A stretch of 64,000 nucleotides of DNA from an uncultured Bilophila sp. (GTDB taxonomy: Bacteria; Desulfobacterota; Desulfovibrionia; Desulfovibrionales; Desulfovibrionaceae), in the NCBI GenBank assembly GCA_902373525.1, contig CABKMN010000001.1:124001-188000 (forward strand), in the 5' to 3' direction. Below, piece after piece: positions 15,671 to 24,568 of the stretch. Under the pieces are notes generated by a model. It searched no databases, had not been told where the DNA came from, and saw only the letters and a list, made by a program, of their open reading frames with translations. Every line of letters begins with the position of its first letter. Position 1 is the first letter of the stretch. Made by a program: the position numbers and the translations under genes.

Positions 15671-15958
15671 CTACTTTTCTTGTTCGAGTACCTCAGTGAT
15701 CGTTTGGGAAACGATTCTCTCAGGAACCATATCCAAAGCTATGCACAGATCGATAAAATCACCAAATGACAGACGCTTTGGCTTGCCGTTGATCTGGGGC
15801 TTTCTGAGGCGGTTAAGATTCATCCGGGCATTGGCGGCAGGGACGTCAGGATACAGGCGCGCAGCCAAGGCCTCGACGCTCAATCCCTTATCGAGCCGCC
15901 TTTTCTCAAAAAGTTCCACGGCTTTTCTTTCCAGTGCCACGCGCATTTTCTCTTCCAT
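15671..15958 (-). CDS. Small HTH regulator, paralogue 3 of three
   Basis: A 95-residue homologue of the genes at 14244 and 14977 (LNRLRKPQINGKPKRL, then DFIDLCIALDMVPERIV). A typical XRE-like start (KGLSVEALAARLYPDV) shows the helix-turn-helix. GGGAGG precedes the ATG. It heads the tandem array on the minus strand. The 236 bases between it and vsr hold an AT-rich divergent promoter region. Confidence 0.65.
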   Translation of the reverse strand: MEEKMRVALERKAVELFEKRRLDKGLSVEALAARLYPDVPAANARMNLNRLRKPQINGKPKRLSFGDFIDLCIALDMVPERIVSQTITEVLEQEK

Positions 15959-16194
15959 GAATTCCTCCCATTCTTGGGGGAATTCTACTTCTTTTTTTCG
16001 TTCTATGCTTCAACCTAAAAAAATCCTTTCATATATATCTAAAATAGTTCAAATGTGACGTCAATAGCGACAGAACAGGCGTATCAATGGAACGTCATGG
16101 CAAGTACTCCTGCTATTTTTTTCTTCTTCCGCTTTTTCACTTTCCTCACGAAAGACTTGCTAAGGCACCCTTGCGAAGGATATATTTTTCTGAA

Positions 16195-16620
16195 ATGGAC
16201 AAGTTAAGCCCGGAAAAACGTAGCTGGACGATGGCTCAGGTTAAAGGACGCGATACGAAGCCGGAAAGGATCGTGCGCTCCCTTTTGCACCGTATGGGAT
16301 ACCGTTTTAGAATTCAACGAAAAGACCTACCCGGCAATCCTGATATTGTTCTCCCGAAGTACCGCACAGTTATTTTTGTGCATGGGTGTTTTTGGCACCG
16401 CCACCTTGGTTGTAAACACGCGTCCATGCCCGCCGTCAATGTGGAATATTGGAAACGAAAATTTGAACGGAATGTGGAAAGGGATATGCAGAGCCAAGAG
16501 GCTCTGTTGCGTAACGGCTGGCATGTCTTAGTGATCTGGGAGTGTGAGCTAAAAAATTTAGCCGCATTGCAAGTCCGATTACTCGATTTTTTCAACTCAT
16601 TTTGTACTGGTGACGAATAA
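16195..16620 (+). CDS. vsr: Very short patch repair endonuclease Vsr
   Basis: A 141-residue Vsr-family endonuclease. It nicks next to T:G mismatches made by deamination of 5-methylcytosine. The family start (KRSWTMAQVKGRDTKPE), the catalytic aspartate D50 in PGNPDIV and the zinc/active-site segment HGCFWHRH with a downstream cysteine are visible. The start is the ATG at 16195; AAGGA lies 14 bases before it, rather far. It precedes the cytosine methyltransferase it would protect against, almost touching it. Confidence 0.9.
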   Translation: MDKLSPEKRSWTMAQVKGRDTKPERIVRSLLHRMGYRFRIQRKDLPGNPDIVLPKYRTVIFVHGCFWHRHLGCKHASMPAVNVEYWKRKFERNVERDMQSQEALLRNGWHVLVIWECELKNLAALQVRLLDFFNSFCTGDE

Positions 16621-16624
16621 GGTT

Positions 16625-17764
16625 ATGAGTTTTATGTACCAAGCCCCGCAATACGATGTCCTCTACGAGACACCTCCTTTGGCGACGCACGACACGCGTC
16701 CGCCGTTCCTCGAATTTTTTGCGGGTAGCGGCTTGGTGGGGCACGCTTTGGCTCCGTATTTCAGAGTCATTTGGGCAAATGATGTTTGCCCGAAAAAAGC
16801 CGCCGTTTTTAAGGCCAATCACGAGCACACCCCTTTTACGCTCTGCTCCATTACGGACATAAACGGCACGCTCCTTCCCTCCGCTGTTCTTTCGTGGGCC
16901 AGCTTTCCATGTCAAGATTTGTCCCTCGCAGGTAACGGCAAAGGAATCAGAGCCAAGAGGAGCGGGCTAGTATGGGAATGGTTGCGGGTCATGGATGAAA
17001 TGCCCCAACGCCCTAACGTGTTGGCGGCTGAAAATGTGGTCGGACTGGTATCGACTGACGGCGGAATTCACTATCGGGAACTTCACACCGCTTTAACGGA
17101 GCGAGGCTATAAAGTGGGTGCCATGCTGCTTGATGCCGTGCATTGGTTGCCGCAATCCCGCCCTCGGGTGTTTGTGGTCGCCGTTGACGACAGAATACGC
17201 ATTCCTGAAAAATTAGTGGATGCAAAACCGAATTGGGCGCACTCACCCATCATACAAAATACTGCGACGGGGCTTGATAACTGGATTTGGTGGCGGTTGC
17301 CCAAACCCGAAAAACGGCAGTCTACGCTTTCCGACATTGTGGACTTCTCGCTTCCTCCTCAGGATGAAATTATAAGTAAAAAAAATCTGGCGATGATTCC
17401 ACCAGCGCATATGAAACGTCTTGAAGAAAGTGGGCTCTCTGTGGTCCCCGGATATAAACGTATGCGGAGCAAAAAGCAGGTTCTTGAACTGCGCTTTGAC
17501 GATATTGCCGGATGTTTGCGTACTCCAGCAGGCGGCAGCAGCAGGCAATACCTTGTGATCAGACATGGAATGGAGTGGCGGACCCGTATCCTCAGCCCCC
17601 GTGAGGCCGCTCGTCTTATGGGAGCGCCTGAGACGTTCAAACTTCCCGGTACATTCAATGATGGTTACAAGGCTATGGGAGATGCGGTAGCGGCACCTGT
17701 GGCCTCATATTTGGCAAAACATCTTCTCTCCCCTTTAGCGGCGGCTTGCTATGACCTCTCTTGA
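16625..17764 (+). CDS. DNA (cytosine-5-)-methyltransferase
   Basis: A 379-residue C5 methyltransferase. Motif I is FLEFFAGSGLVGHAL (28-42), the catalytic cysteine is C96 in FPCQDLS (motif IV), followed by ENVVGL (VI), QSRPRVFVVA (VIII) and GDAVAAPVASYLA (X). It marks the recognition site on phage and host DNA. The ATG at 16625 is preferred; a GTG at 16610 overlapping vsr is possible. Its 3' end overlaps the next gene by 14 bases. It is more AT-rich than the structural genes, which suggests separate acquisition. Confidence 0.9.
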   Translation: MSFMYQAPQYDVLYETPPLATHDTRPPFLEFFAGSGLVGHALAPYFRVIWANDVCPKKAAVFKANHEHTPFTLCSITDINGTLLPSAVLSWASFPCQDLSLAGNGKGIRAKRSGLVWEWLRVMDEMPQRPNVLAAENVVGLVSTDGGIHYRELHTALTERGYKVGAMLLDAVHWLPQSRPRVFVVAVDDRIRIPEKLVDAKPNWAHSPIIQNTATGLDNWIWWRLPKPEKRQSTLSDIVDFSLPPQDEIISKKNLAMIPPAHMKRLEESGLSVVPGYKRMRSKKQVLELRFDDIAGCLRTPAGGSSRQYLVIRHGMEWRTRILSPREAARLMGAPETFKLPGTFNDGYKAMGDAVAAPVASYLAKHLLSPLAAACYDLS

Positions 17765-18695
17765 AAAAACATTGACTGAGTTTCGTGATGCGAATTCGTT
17801 AAAGAGCAAAGGGCAATTGGCTGTCATGCTTCATATTACGAGGCTGGCTGCGGAAAATGGTTTACCCCTTGAGCTTGAATCTTTATTAACAGGTAAAGAA
17901 GGCGAAAAGAAAGCTGGACAAGTCAAAGGATTAGGCAAAGGACGCGTGCAAACAATTCTCAAGGAGCATGGCATTACGCGCGTCCTTGCTGAAGAATGCG
18001 GTCGTACAAGCCGGGGCAGTGTTCGCAATGCAGCAACCTATGCGGAATTTTTAAATGCACTGCATAGCGAGGGAAGAGTTGATTTATTCACCATCGAAAA
18101 GTGGTGGATCGCGCGAGTTCAGGAGTATTTCAGCAGCAAACCTTTTACACTGAAATTTGATTCCAGCAAGTCGCTTCGTTCTATTGTCAGTGATCTGCTT
18201 GCGCAGGCCATGAAACGACAAAAAGACAATCCCGGTACTACTTATGCCGGAACGGTTCTACAACACCTTGTCGGTGCAAAGCTTGACCTGATCTTACCTG
18301 AAGAAAAACGAAGTGCTCATTATGGTGCCAACGTAGCGGACACGCCAACGACAAGGGCTGGCGACTTCGTGCTGGACGATGTCGTTATTCATGTTACCAC
18401 GGCACCGACAGAATCGCTTCTCCGCAAGTGCAAAGCTAATATTGAAGCTGGACTTCGACCTGTTGTCGTAACAATTGCTGAAAGCCGTGCAGGTATTGAA
18501 TCTATTGCTAAAGGATTTGAAATTGAAGGGCGTATTGACGTTATTGAAGCGGAGCAATTCATCGCTACAAACGTACTTGAGTGGAGTAAGTTCAATGGAG
18601 CGCAACAGCGAGATGAAATAGAGCGTCTTATTCATGCTTACAATAATATTATTTCGCTATGTGAAACAGATCCCAGTCTACATATAACCATGTAG
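17751..18695 (+). CDS. Putative restriction endonuclease (DUF4928 type)
   Basis: A 314-residue protein that starts inside the methyltransferase gene, the usual position for a partner nuclease. The C-terminal half has a PD-(D/E)XK-like arrangement (AGDFVLDDVVIHVTTAPTE with preceding helices). Its overall pattern matches DUF4928 proteins that accompany Dcm-type methylases. The recognition site cannot be inferred. A type II restriction-modification unit in a prophage would exclude other phages and stabilise the lysogen. Confidence 0.7.
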   Translation: MTSLEKTLTEFRDANSLKSKGQLAVMLHITRLAAENGLPLELESLLTGKEGEKKAGQVKGLGKGRVQTILKEHGITRVLAEECGRTSRGSVRNAATYAEFLNALHSEGRVDLFTIEKWWIARVQEYFSSKPFTLKFDSSKSLRSIVSDLLAQAMKRQKDNPGTTYAGTVLQHLVGAKLDLILPEEKRSAHYGANVADTPTTRAGDFVLDDVVIHVTTAPTESLLRKCKANIEAGLRPVVVTIAESRAGIESIAKGFEIEGRIDVIEAEQFIATNVLEWSKFNGAQQRDEIERLIHAYNNIISLCETDPSLHITM

Positions 18696-18703
18696 AAATA
18701 TAA

Positions 18704-18994
18704 TTACTGCACAACATATTCAATCCTACCAATTTTCCGATAATTCGTAAAAGCCTTCTTCCCGGCCTCGGCTACGTCGAGGATGCCAGCAGCGATGTAC
18801 GCCTCGGCAAGCCACGGGGCTTCCTCCGCTTCCGAGCGTACACGTCCGATGATTCCTATACAGCAGTCGCGCATGGCTTCCAGCGCGGCTTCGCGGGTTT
18901 CACGCTTCGCGTTGTTGATCTCCGGGACCAGTATGATGAAGACGGATATGGCCTTTTCGCAGAACGCTTCGGTGAACTGTTCCATAGCTGACAT
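18704..18994 (-). CDS. Small phage protein, unknown function
   Basis: A 96-residue helical protein (MSAMEQFTEAFCEKAISVFI) with GGAG seven bases before the ATG. It converges with the restriction gene, nine bases apart. No motif recognised. Confidence 0.5.
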   Translation of the reverse strand: MSAMEQFTEAFCEKAISVFIILVPEINNAKRETREAALEAMRDCCIGIIGRVRSEAEEAPWLAEAYIAAGILDVAEAGKKAFTNYRKIGRIEYVVQ

Positions 18995-19051
18995 GACTTG
19001 GCTCCTTTGGGCTGAGGGTTCGGGCCCCCGGTGGCACGGGGGCCGTTTCAG

Positions 19052-19300
19052 TTACTCGGCTTCGGTCTTGAAGGTTTCGCACTCGTTCAGTACGTCGAAC
19101 ACAACGTCTTCAATGGAAGAAGAAAGGCTGCTGACGGTTTCGCCCATCGCTCCGCCGCGCAGGGCGTCCTGCATGTTTTCAAAGTGGGCGTCGAAGTCCT
19201 CGGGGTTGCACCCGCAGCCAATGAACTGGTCAAGGGCGATGTAGCGGATGAAGGCGGCACGGAGGGAATCACGTTCGGCAATGATGGTAGCGTTGTTCAT
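19052..19300 (-). CDS. Small acidic phage protein, unknown function
   Basis: An 82-residue acidic protein (MNNATIIAERDSLRAAF) with a CGC motif. AAGGA precedes the ATG at 19300; the longer frame to 19345 has no ribosome binding site. It lies beyond the late-operon terminator, so it probably has its own promoter in 19301-19410. Confidence 0.55.
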   Translation of the reverse strand: MNNATIIAERDSLRAAFIRYIALDQFIGCGCNPEDFDAHFENMQDALRGGAMGETVSSLSSSIEDVVFDVLNECETFKTEAE

Positions 19301-19410
19301 GTTGTCTTCCTTTGGGTTGAATTGTTTAAGTTGTTGAAATCGCATGAATTATTAGTACCATAGTACCCTCGGTTGTAAAGAGAAAAAGCCTGTTTTTTCA
19401 ATAAAATACA

Positions 19411-19446
19411 TAAAAAAGGCCCCACCTGATTTCAGTCAGGCGGGGC
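19411..19446 (-). terminator. Terminator of the late structural operon
   Basis: An 11-position stem with one mismatch (19419-19429 with 19436-19446) followed on the minus strand by six Ts. It lies just beyond the last gene of the long leftward late operon. Confidence 0.8.
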
Positions 19447-19460
19447 GAGTGCAACGCACC

Positions 19461-19766
19461 TTATCGCGTCTCAGGCGGACTCTGCGCCCGCATCACTTCC
19501 GAGATGTAGCTCTCCCGGCAATGCTCGTTATCCCAAAATAACAGGGTGTCAACGACGGCACGGGGCCAGCTCCGCACCTTTGAGGCGTGCCAACGCCAGC
19601 AATGTGCGGAAATCGTCTCGTCAGCCCACCACAGCCCCACGCGCCGGGGCCAGAGCCGCAGACACCAGAGGAGAGCCAGTACGAATCCAGTCAGCGCGTT
19701 GAATGTCTGATCGATGCTGATGAGGAGCTGCTTGCCGTTGTGCAACAGGACATCAGCGCGGGTCAT
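19461..19766 (-). CDS. Small membrane protein at the end of the tail operon
   Basis: A 101-residue protein with one hydrophobic segment (about 25-41, LTGFVLALLWCLRLW), then a Trp-, His- and Cys-rich part (DETISAHCWRWHA). Similar short proteins occur near tail-fibre genes in other phages of anaerobes. No function known. It is the last gene of the late operon. Confidence 0.5.
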   Translation of the reverse strand: MTRADVLLHNGKQLLISIDQTFNALTGFVLALLWCLRLWPRRVGLWWADETISAHCWRWHASKVRSWPRAVVDTLLFWDNEHCRESYISEVMRAQSPPETR

Positions 19767-19769
19767 GGC

Positions 19770-20420
19770 TTATGCGTCCATCCCTTCCGGCAACGCATAG
19801 TCGAACACCAGCGCGTCCAGCTCCTCCATACGCTTTGCGGGCGTTTTGGCCGTATCGGCGGCGATGGCCTTGATCTGGTCTTCATACCGCTGCTGCGTCC
19901 CAATGATGAACGCCGAGAGCGGTACGAATGCCTCCACCTTGGCTTTGGCCTTTTCAATCTGCTCTTCGCGGGTGATGCCGCGAGCCTGCGCCAGCGCGTC
20001 GAGCGTAGGCGTAGGGGCTGCGGGATCGGCGGCGACGGCTTCAACCTCGGACTGCTGCTTGGGCCACGTCGAACGCTCAACCTCGCTGAATAGGGCCATG
20101 TGCCCCGCGACGGCGGCGTCGGCGTTGGAGAGCGCGGCCTTGCGCTTGGCCTCGGCCTTGCGCTCAAGGTTCGCCTGCTGGTCTTCATGCGGCAGTTCGA
20201 CGACAACAAAGTCCTGCACATATGTCCGCGGATCGTCGGCCTTCGGGTGGGGTTCGCCCACCGGCTCAAAAGTGTGCGTGTCGGCGTTGTGATCCGGGTA
20301 CGAGTATTCGATAGGAAAAATGCCGATGCCGCGCAGGAAGGCGTCATCCAGAGGAAGGCCGCGCTGATTGAGATATGACTCCGTGCATATTTGTGATATC
20401 ATACTGTCAAAATAAATCAT
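19770..20420 (-). CDS. Tail fibre assembly-like protein
   Basis: A 216-residue protein directly after the tail fibre gene, the usual place for a fibre-assembly chaperone. The N-terminal half reads like the start of such proteins (GIGIFPIEYSYPDHNADTHT), and the rest is helical and Ala/Glu-rich. Assignment rests on position and general pattern rather than a clear motif. Confidence 0.5.
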   Translation of the reverse strand: MIYFDSMISQICTESYLNQRGLPLDDAFLRGIGIFPIEYSYPDHNADTHTFEPVGEPHPKADDPRTYVQDFVVVELPHEDQQANLERKAEAKRKAALSNADAAVAGHMALFSEVERSTWPKQQSEVEAVAADPAAPTPTLDALAQARGITREEQIEKAKAKVEAFVPLSAFIIGTQQRYEDQIKAIAADTAKTPAKRMEELDALVFDYALPEGMDA

Positions 20421-20430
20421 GTTATGTCTC

Positions 20431-22434
20431 CTACGCGGGAATTTCGAGAATGGGAGCCACCAATTTGGAAAGGCTCTTTGCTCCCGGATTAGGGTTGCGA
20501 GATATACCTATAAGGTATGCGGCATCATGAGTTGATTCCGTTGATGACCAAAGATATTGAGATTTTACAATGCCATTATCCGGGTATAATACAAGCGTCG
20601 GATCATTCGCGTCTATGAATTCTCGCAATTTGTTTATTCTCATAGCAATATCTATCGTTCCAAAATCGCAGGGCATGTCGTTCAATGTAACTGAACGGCA
20701 ATGCGTTGCCGACGGATATTTCCCCGTAGTGCTTTCTACGAGATAATCCGTATTTCCCTTGCTCGTGTCTGTGTAGTCAGGAAACGACGCATCAAACTGG
20801 GCATCTTTCGTACTGTCCCTGATATAGTGATTACCCAACTGCGGATTGCCCGGCGTAGAATCAAGTTTTCCGGAGACTATTTTGATATTGGGCAGTACCG
20901 TATCGATGAAAGGTCCCCATGTCGTGTGCTTGCGGTACTGGGCGTCGAGCACGGCGATCCAGACCTTCCGCCCCCGGATTGCGAAAGGGGATCCGTCTGG
21001 GTTGCCTATGACGGTCGCTTTATTTTCGACTCGCACGCCATGCCCGTATGTCTGGATGGACACCTGCACCCTGCCCCATTCGCTACTGCCCGTCACTGTC
21101 CCGTTGTGCCGCGCCCACAGGTAGTACGTCTGCCCACGGGTAACGCCCGGGGAAGCGAAAACGTGACTCGTGAGGTCGGTAGAGGCCAAGGCTTCGGCAA
21201 TGACCGTGTTTCCCTCGGCGTCGGACGTGATCCGCCAGTCCGTCGAAGCGTGGGTGTCGGTGATGCCGCCAGCGCAGGCGAAGGCGGATGTTGTGATAGT
21301 GACATTACTCGGGTTGATAGACGCGCTGGCGGAGGGGGACAGAATCGTCGGCGTCTGCACAGACGACGCCACCACTGCAACCGGAGCGGACCAGCCGGAC
21401 ACGCCGAGCACGGAACCCTCATGCTGGGCGAAGGCGTAATATGTGGCCCCCGGCGTCAGCGTGGCCGTGAGCGTGGTGGTATGCGTCAGCTTGTCCGTGG
21501 TGTTGCGCCCGGAATCATAGATAATGACCGCACCATCTGCGTCAGAGGTGATCTTGAACCGGCTCGCAGCATGGGTGTCCGACGCGCCGATGGTCGCAAA
21601 GGCCGAGGTGGCGAAGGTGACGGAACCGGGCGAGACGTAGGCGCCGGGTGCCGGAGCCGTCAGGGTGGGGTTCTGCACGGCGGACCGGACGGCGGTCACG
21701 GTCTTGGTCGCGGCCTTCGAAACATAGCCGTAGGAGTCTTTTGCCCGGACTGAGATGGTCATCTGCGTGCCCGCCGCCGTTTTTGCGTCGGGGATCAGAG
21801 TGACGGTTCCCGTTCCGGTTGCGCCGTCGGCGTTGACGGTCTGGGAGGCTCCGGCAAACTGCACGATGAACTGCACGATCTTCCCGCCGGAAAGCCCGGT
21901 GGTCGCGTGCAGCGTGAAGGCGTTGGCGAAGCCGATGGCGAGCGTGTCCGGCCCGGTGATGTCGGGTACGGATACGGGCGTGCCGCCGCTTCCGCCGCCA
22001 ATGGCCCCGCTTTCAAGGTCGTCCTTCAGCTTTGTCAGGTTCGTTTCGGCGGTCGAGAGTGTGGTTTCGAGGTTTTCGATGGTCGTGGTCTGGTCAGCAA
22101 CCGTCTGCTGCACAGTTGAGAGCTGCGAGCTTTGCGTCGCGGCGGTCTGCTTGAGCGCGGCATAGGTGACGCCCTGATCCGCTACAGATTGGGCGAGGTT
22201 CTGGATGATCGCGGACTTGCCCGTCTCCTCCTCGACCACCTCCTGAATCTTGGTTCGGAAGGGGCTAGAGGCATCGGACAGACCGTGCGGATCGGCGCTG
22301 GCCTCGTGCTCGGAGACGAGCGCGATTTCGCCGTCGGCCTTGGCGAGAAGCTGTGTGACCCCGGTGGAGAGAGTCTCCGCAGCCATATTCAACTTTTCAA
22401 GAACGCTTTGTTCCGTGATCGGTGTCTGTGACAT
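20431..22434 (-). CDS. Tail fibre / adhesin protein 1
   Basis: A 667-residue fibre. Residues 1-60 resemble the start of the sister gene (EHEASADPHG), 60-155 is coiled coil, then two or three fibronectin-III-like repeats (GPDTLAIGFA, YAFAQHEGS, YYLWARHNGTVTG). The C-terminal domain ends LWSSTESTHDAAYLIGI and EIPA, a lectin-like fold used for receptor binding. It shares a 102-bp nearly identical stretch with the upstream fibre gene. Confidence 0.75.
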   Translation of the reverse strand: MSQTPITEQSVLEKLNMAAETLSTGVTQLLAKADGEIALVSEHEASADPHGLSDASSPFRTKIQEVVEEETGKSAIIQNLAQSVADQGVTYAALKQTAATQSSQLSTVQQTVADQTTTIENLETTLSTAETNLTKLKDDLESGAIGGGSGGTPVSVPDITGPDTLAIGFANAFTLHATTGLSGGKIVQFIVQFAGASQTVNADGATGTGTVTLIPDAKTAAGTQMTISVRAKDSYGYVSKAATKTVTAVRSAVQNPTLTAPAPGAYVSPGSVTFATSAFATIGASDTHAASRFKITSDADGAVIIYDSGRNTTDKLTHTTTLTATLTPGATYYAFAQHEGSVLGVSGWSAPVAVVASSVQTPTILSPSASASINPSNVTITTSAFACAGGITDTHASTDWRITSDAEGNTVIAEALASTDLTSHVFASPGVTRGQTYYLWARHNGTVTGSSEWGRVQVSIQTYGHGVRVENKATVIGNPDGSPFAIRGRKVWIAVLDAQYRKHTTWGPFIDTVLPNIKIVSGKLDSTPGNPQLGNHYIRDSTKDAQFDASFPDYTDTSKGNTDYLVESTTGKYPSATHCRSVTLNDMPCDFGTIDIAMRINKLREFIDANDPTLVLYPDNGIVKSQYLWSSTESTHDAAYLIGISRNPNPGAKSLSKLVAPILEIPA
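21553..21654 (-). repeat. 102-bp direct repeat shared by the fibre genes, copy 1
   Basis: Identical to 23682-23783 apart from one base. It encodes part of the fibronectin-like module in each fibre (ASDTHAASRFK and preceding residues). Confidence 0.9.
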
Positions 22435-22475
22435 ATGGTTTTCCTATTTTGCTATAGATGGATGGGGCAAAAAAG

Positions 22476-24566
22476 CTACGCGGGAATCTCCAGAGCGGGA
22501 ACGACGCCATACTGGTAGTTCTTGCTGTTGTAATTGAGACTGCCATTCGAGTACACGTGCCACGCGTGGTTGCTATTGTTCTCTGACGCTGACCACACGC
22601 TGGTACCACTCGCAGAGCCGAAGCCCCAGTTTCCAAGCTTCTTTGCAGTGTTCGCGGCTGCCGTAGTGTCAAGGTCGTCGATGATGGTCCGGGCCTGATA
22701 GATACGCATGAGCACATCGATTGACGGGAGGTCCATCTTGCCGAGGTCGGCAAGTGTGATTCCCCGGCAGTATGCAGCGGCCTGCATCGAGCTGTTGTAG
22801 GCAAGGATGGCGTCGGTCAGTCCTTCGGAATTCTTCACGGTCTGGGAGTAGGTGAAGGACTGGTCCATATGCGCTTCCGTAGACTGCGTGGAGACGCAAG
22901 CCCCTGTACTGTCAGCGGCCGTGTTATTGGTGGCCAGCCTCCAGTTGTTGCCCGGATTTTCGATGGTCGTGATATCCACGCCGTATCCGGTGCTGGAAGA
23001 GGATATGCCGGCACACCACGGTTTGCTGACGCCGCGTTTCGACGCGAGAGCCACGGCGATCCATACTTTTTTGCCTCGAATGGTCCACGGTTCAGCCCCT
23101 CTGCTGGCGTAGGAGCCGGTGATCACGGCGGCGGGCTGTCCGCTGGTGTCGTAGAGGATTTCCCCGTGCCGGGTGGTCTTGATACTGATCTGTACCTTGG
23201 CCCATTCTCCAGCTCCGCAAGCCGCGCCGCGATGCCGCGCCCAGAGGTAGTACGTCTGCCCACGGGTAACGGCGGGAGAGGCGAAGACGTGGCTGGTCAA
23301 ATCAGCGGAGGCGAGAGCCTCGGCGATGGTCGTTGCGCCCTCGGCGTCGGATGTGATCTTCCAGTCGGTGCTGGCGTGGGTGTCCGCAACGCCGCCGATG
23401 ACCGCAAACGCCGTGGTCGTCACCGTAATGTTGTTCGGGGAGATTTCCGCGCTTTCGCTTGGCGAAGTGATCTGCGGCGTCACGACTGAGGCCGCAACGA
23501 TGGCCACGGGATTCGACCAGCTCCCAATACCGAGGGACGCGCCTTCATGCTGCGCCCATGCGTAGTAGGTCGTGCCGGGGGTGAGCCTGGCGGCGGAAAG
23601 GTCCGCCGTGTGCGTTGTGAGATCGCTCGTGGTGCGGCCCGAATCGTACACAACGTTGTTCCCTGCGGCATCAGTCGTCAGCTTGAACCGGCTCGCGGCA
23701 TGGGTGTCCGACGCGCCGATGGTCGCAAAGGCCGAGGTGGCGAAGGTGACGGAACCGGGCGAGACGTAGGCGCCGGGTGCCGGGGTGGAGAGGCTTGGGG
23801 CCTGCACGGCGGACCGGATCGCCGTCACATCTTTCGTCGCTTCATTGGAACGGAACCCGGAACTGTCAACCGCAACCACGGAAAGCGTCAGCACGGAGCC
23901 CTCCGCCGTCTCGGCGGGAGCCGTCACAGTAGCCGTAGCCATGCCGCCGCCGACGGCGGGAACGGTCTGCGCCGTGCCCCCGGCAAAGGTAACTTCAAAA
24001 GAGGCGATGGTCGCGCCATCGATGGCGGAACCGATGCAGAAAAGGGTGTACTCAGCGGACAGCCCGATGCCGATCTGATCCGGCCCGGACAGCGTGGGCA
24101 GGGAGACGGGGGAGCCACCGCCGCCGTAGGAGCCGTTTTCGGCCTCTTCACGCAGCTCCGTGACGCCGGCGGAAAAAGATGTGACGGCGGTCTCTATTCG
24201 GGTCAGTTCAGTCTCACGCGAAGCCAGCAAGTCAAAAAAGGCAGCGGCGTTCGTGCCGAAGGTATTCTGAATCAGAGCGATATCAGCAAGAGTGCTGGCA
24301 TGTTGACCGATCTCGTCCGCCAGTTTTTTGACCGACGGCGCAGTGCCGATGCCGGATGCCGCAGCCACGGCAAAGGCGGCACACAGGGCGCTTTGGGGAT
24401 CGTTCACCCCGTGTGCGGACGGGGAGGCGTCGTGTTCGGCAAGCCGTGCACGTTCGTTGTGAATCGCGGGCACGAACTCCTGAGAACTGGAAAGCGCGGT
24501 GGCCGTAACGGCATGAACCGCATCAAGGACGTCGACAGAGGTTTTGACGTCAAGCGTTTGGGACAT
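22476..24566 (-). CDS. Tail fibre / adhesin protein 2
   Basis: A 696-residue paralogue of the next gene. It has the same N-terminal pattern (EHDASPSAHG), a Gly-rich hinge (about 210), fibronectin-like repeats and a lectin-like tail domain. The last 44 residues (22479-22610) are rich in Asn, Ser, Tyr and His around WSASE and end VPALEIPA, the composition seen in variable regions of diversity-generating retroelements. The two paralogues may be alternative or combined receptor-binding proteins. Confidence 0.75.
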   Translation of the reverse strand: MSQTLDVKTSVDVLDAVHAVTATALSSSQEFVPAIHNERARLAEHDASPSAHGVNDPQSALCAAFAVAAASGIGTAPSVKKLADEIGQHASTLADIALIQNTFGTNAAAFFDLLASRETELTRIETAVTSFSAGVTELREEAENGSYGGGGSPVSLPTLSGPDQIGIGLSAEYTLFCIGSAIDGATIASFEVTFAGGTAQTVPAVGGGMATATVTAPAETAEGSVLTLSVVAVDSSGFRSNEATKDVTAIRSAVQAPSLSTPAPGAYVSPGSVTFATSAFATIGASDTHAASRFKLTTDAAGNNVVYDSGRTTSDLTTHTADLSAARLTPGTTYYAWAQHEGASLGIGSWSNPVAIVAASVVTPQITSPSESAEISPNNITVTTTAFAVIGGVADTHASTDWKITSDAEGATTIAEALASADLTSHVFASPAVTRGQTYYLWARHRGAACGAGEWAKVQISIKTTRHGEILYDTSGQPAAVITGSYASRGAEPWTIRGKKVWIAVALASKRGVSKPWCAGISSSSTGYGVDITTIENPGNNWRLATNNTAADSTGACVSTQSTEAHMDQSFTYSQTVKNSEGLTDAILAYNSSMQAAAYCRGITLADLGKMDLPSIDVLMRIYQARTIIDDLDTTAAANTAKKLGNWGFGSASGTSVWSASENNSNHAWHVYSNGSLNYNSKNYQYGVVPALEIPA
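23682..23783 (-). repeat. 102-bp direct repeat shared by the fibre genes, copy 2
   Basis: Matches 21553-21654 with one mismatch. Recombination between the copies would fuse the two fibre genes or delete about 2.1 kb. Confidence 0.9.
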
Positions 24567-24568
24567 GG

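Noticed and set aside
22479..22610. A full diversity-generating retroelement
   Set aside because: The variable-like fibre end is present, but no reverse transcriptase or template repeat is found in the window. It is kept only as a lead.
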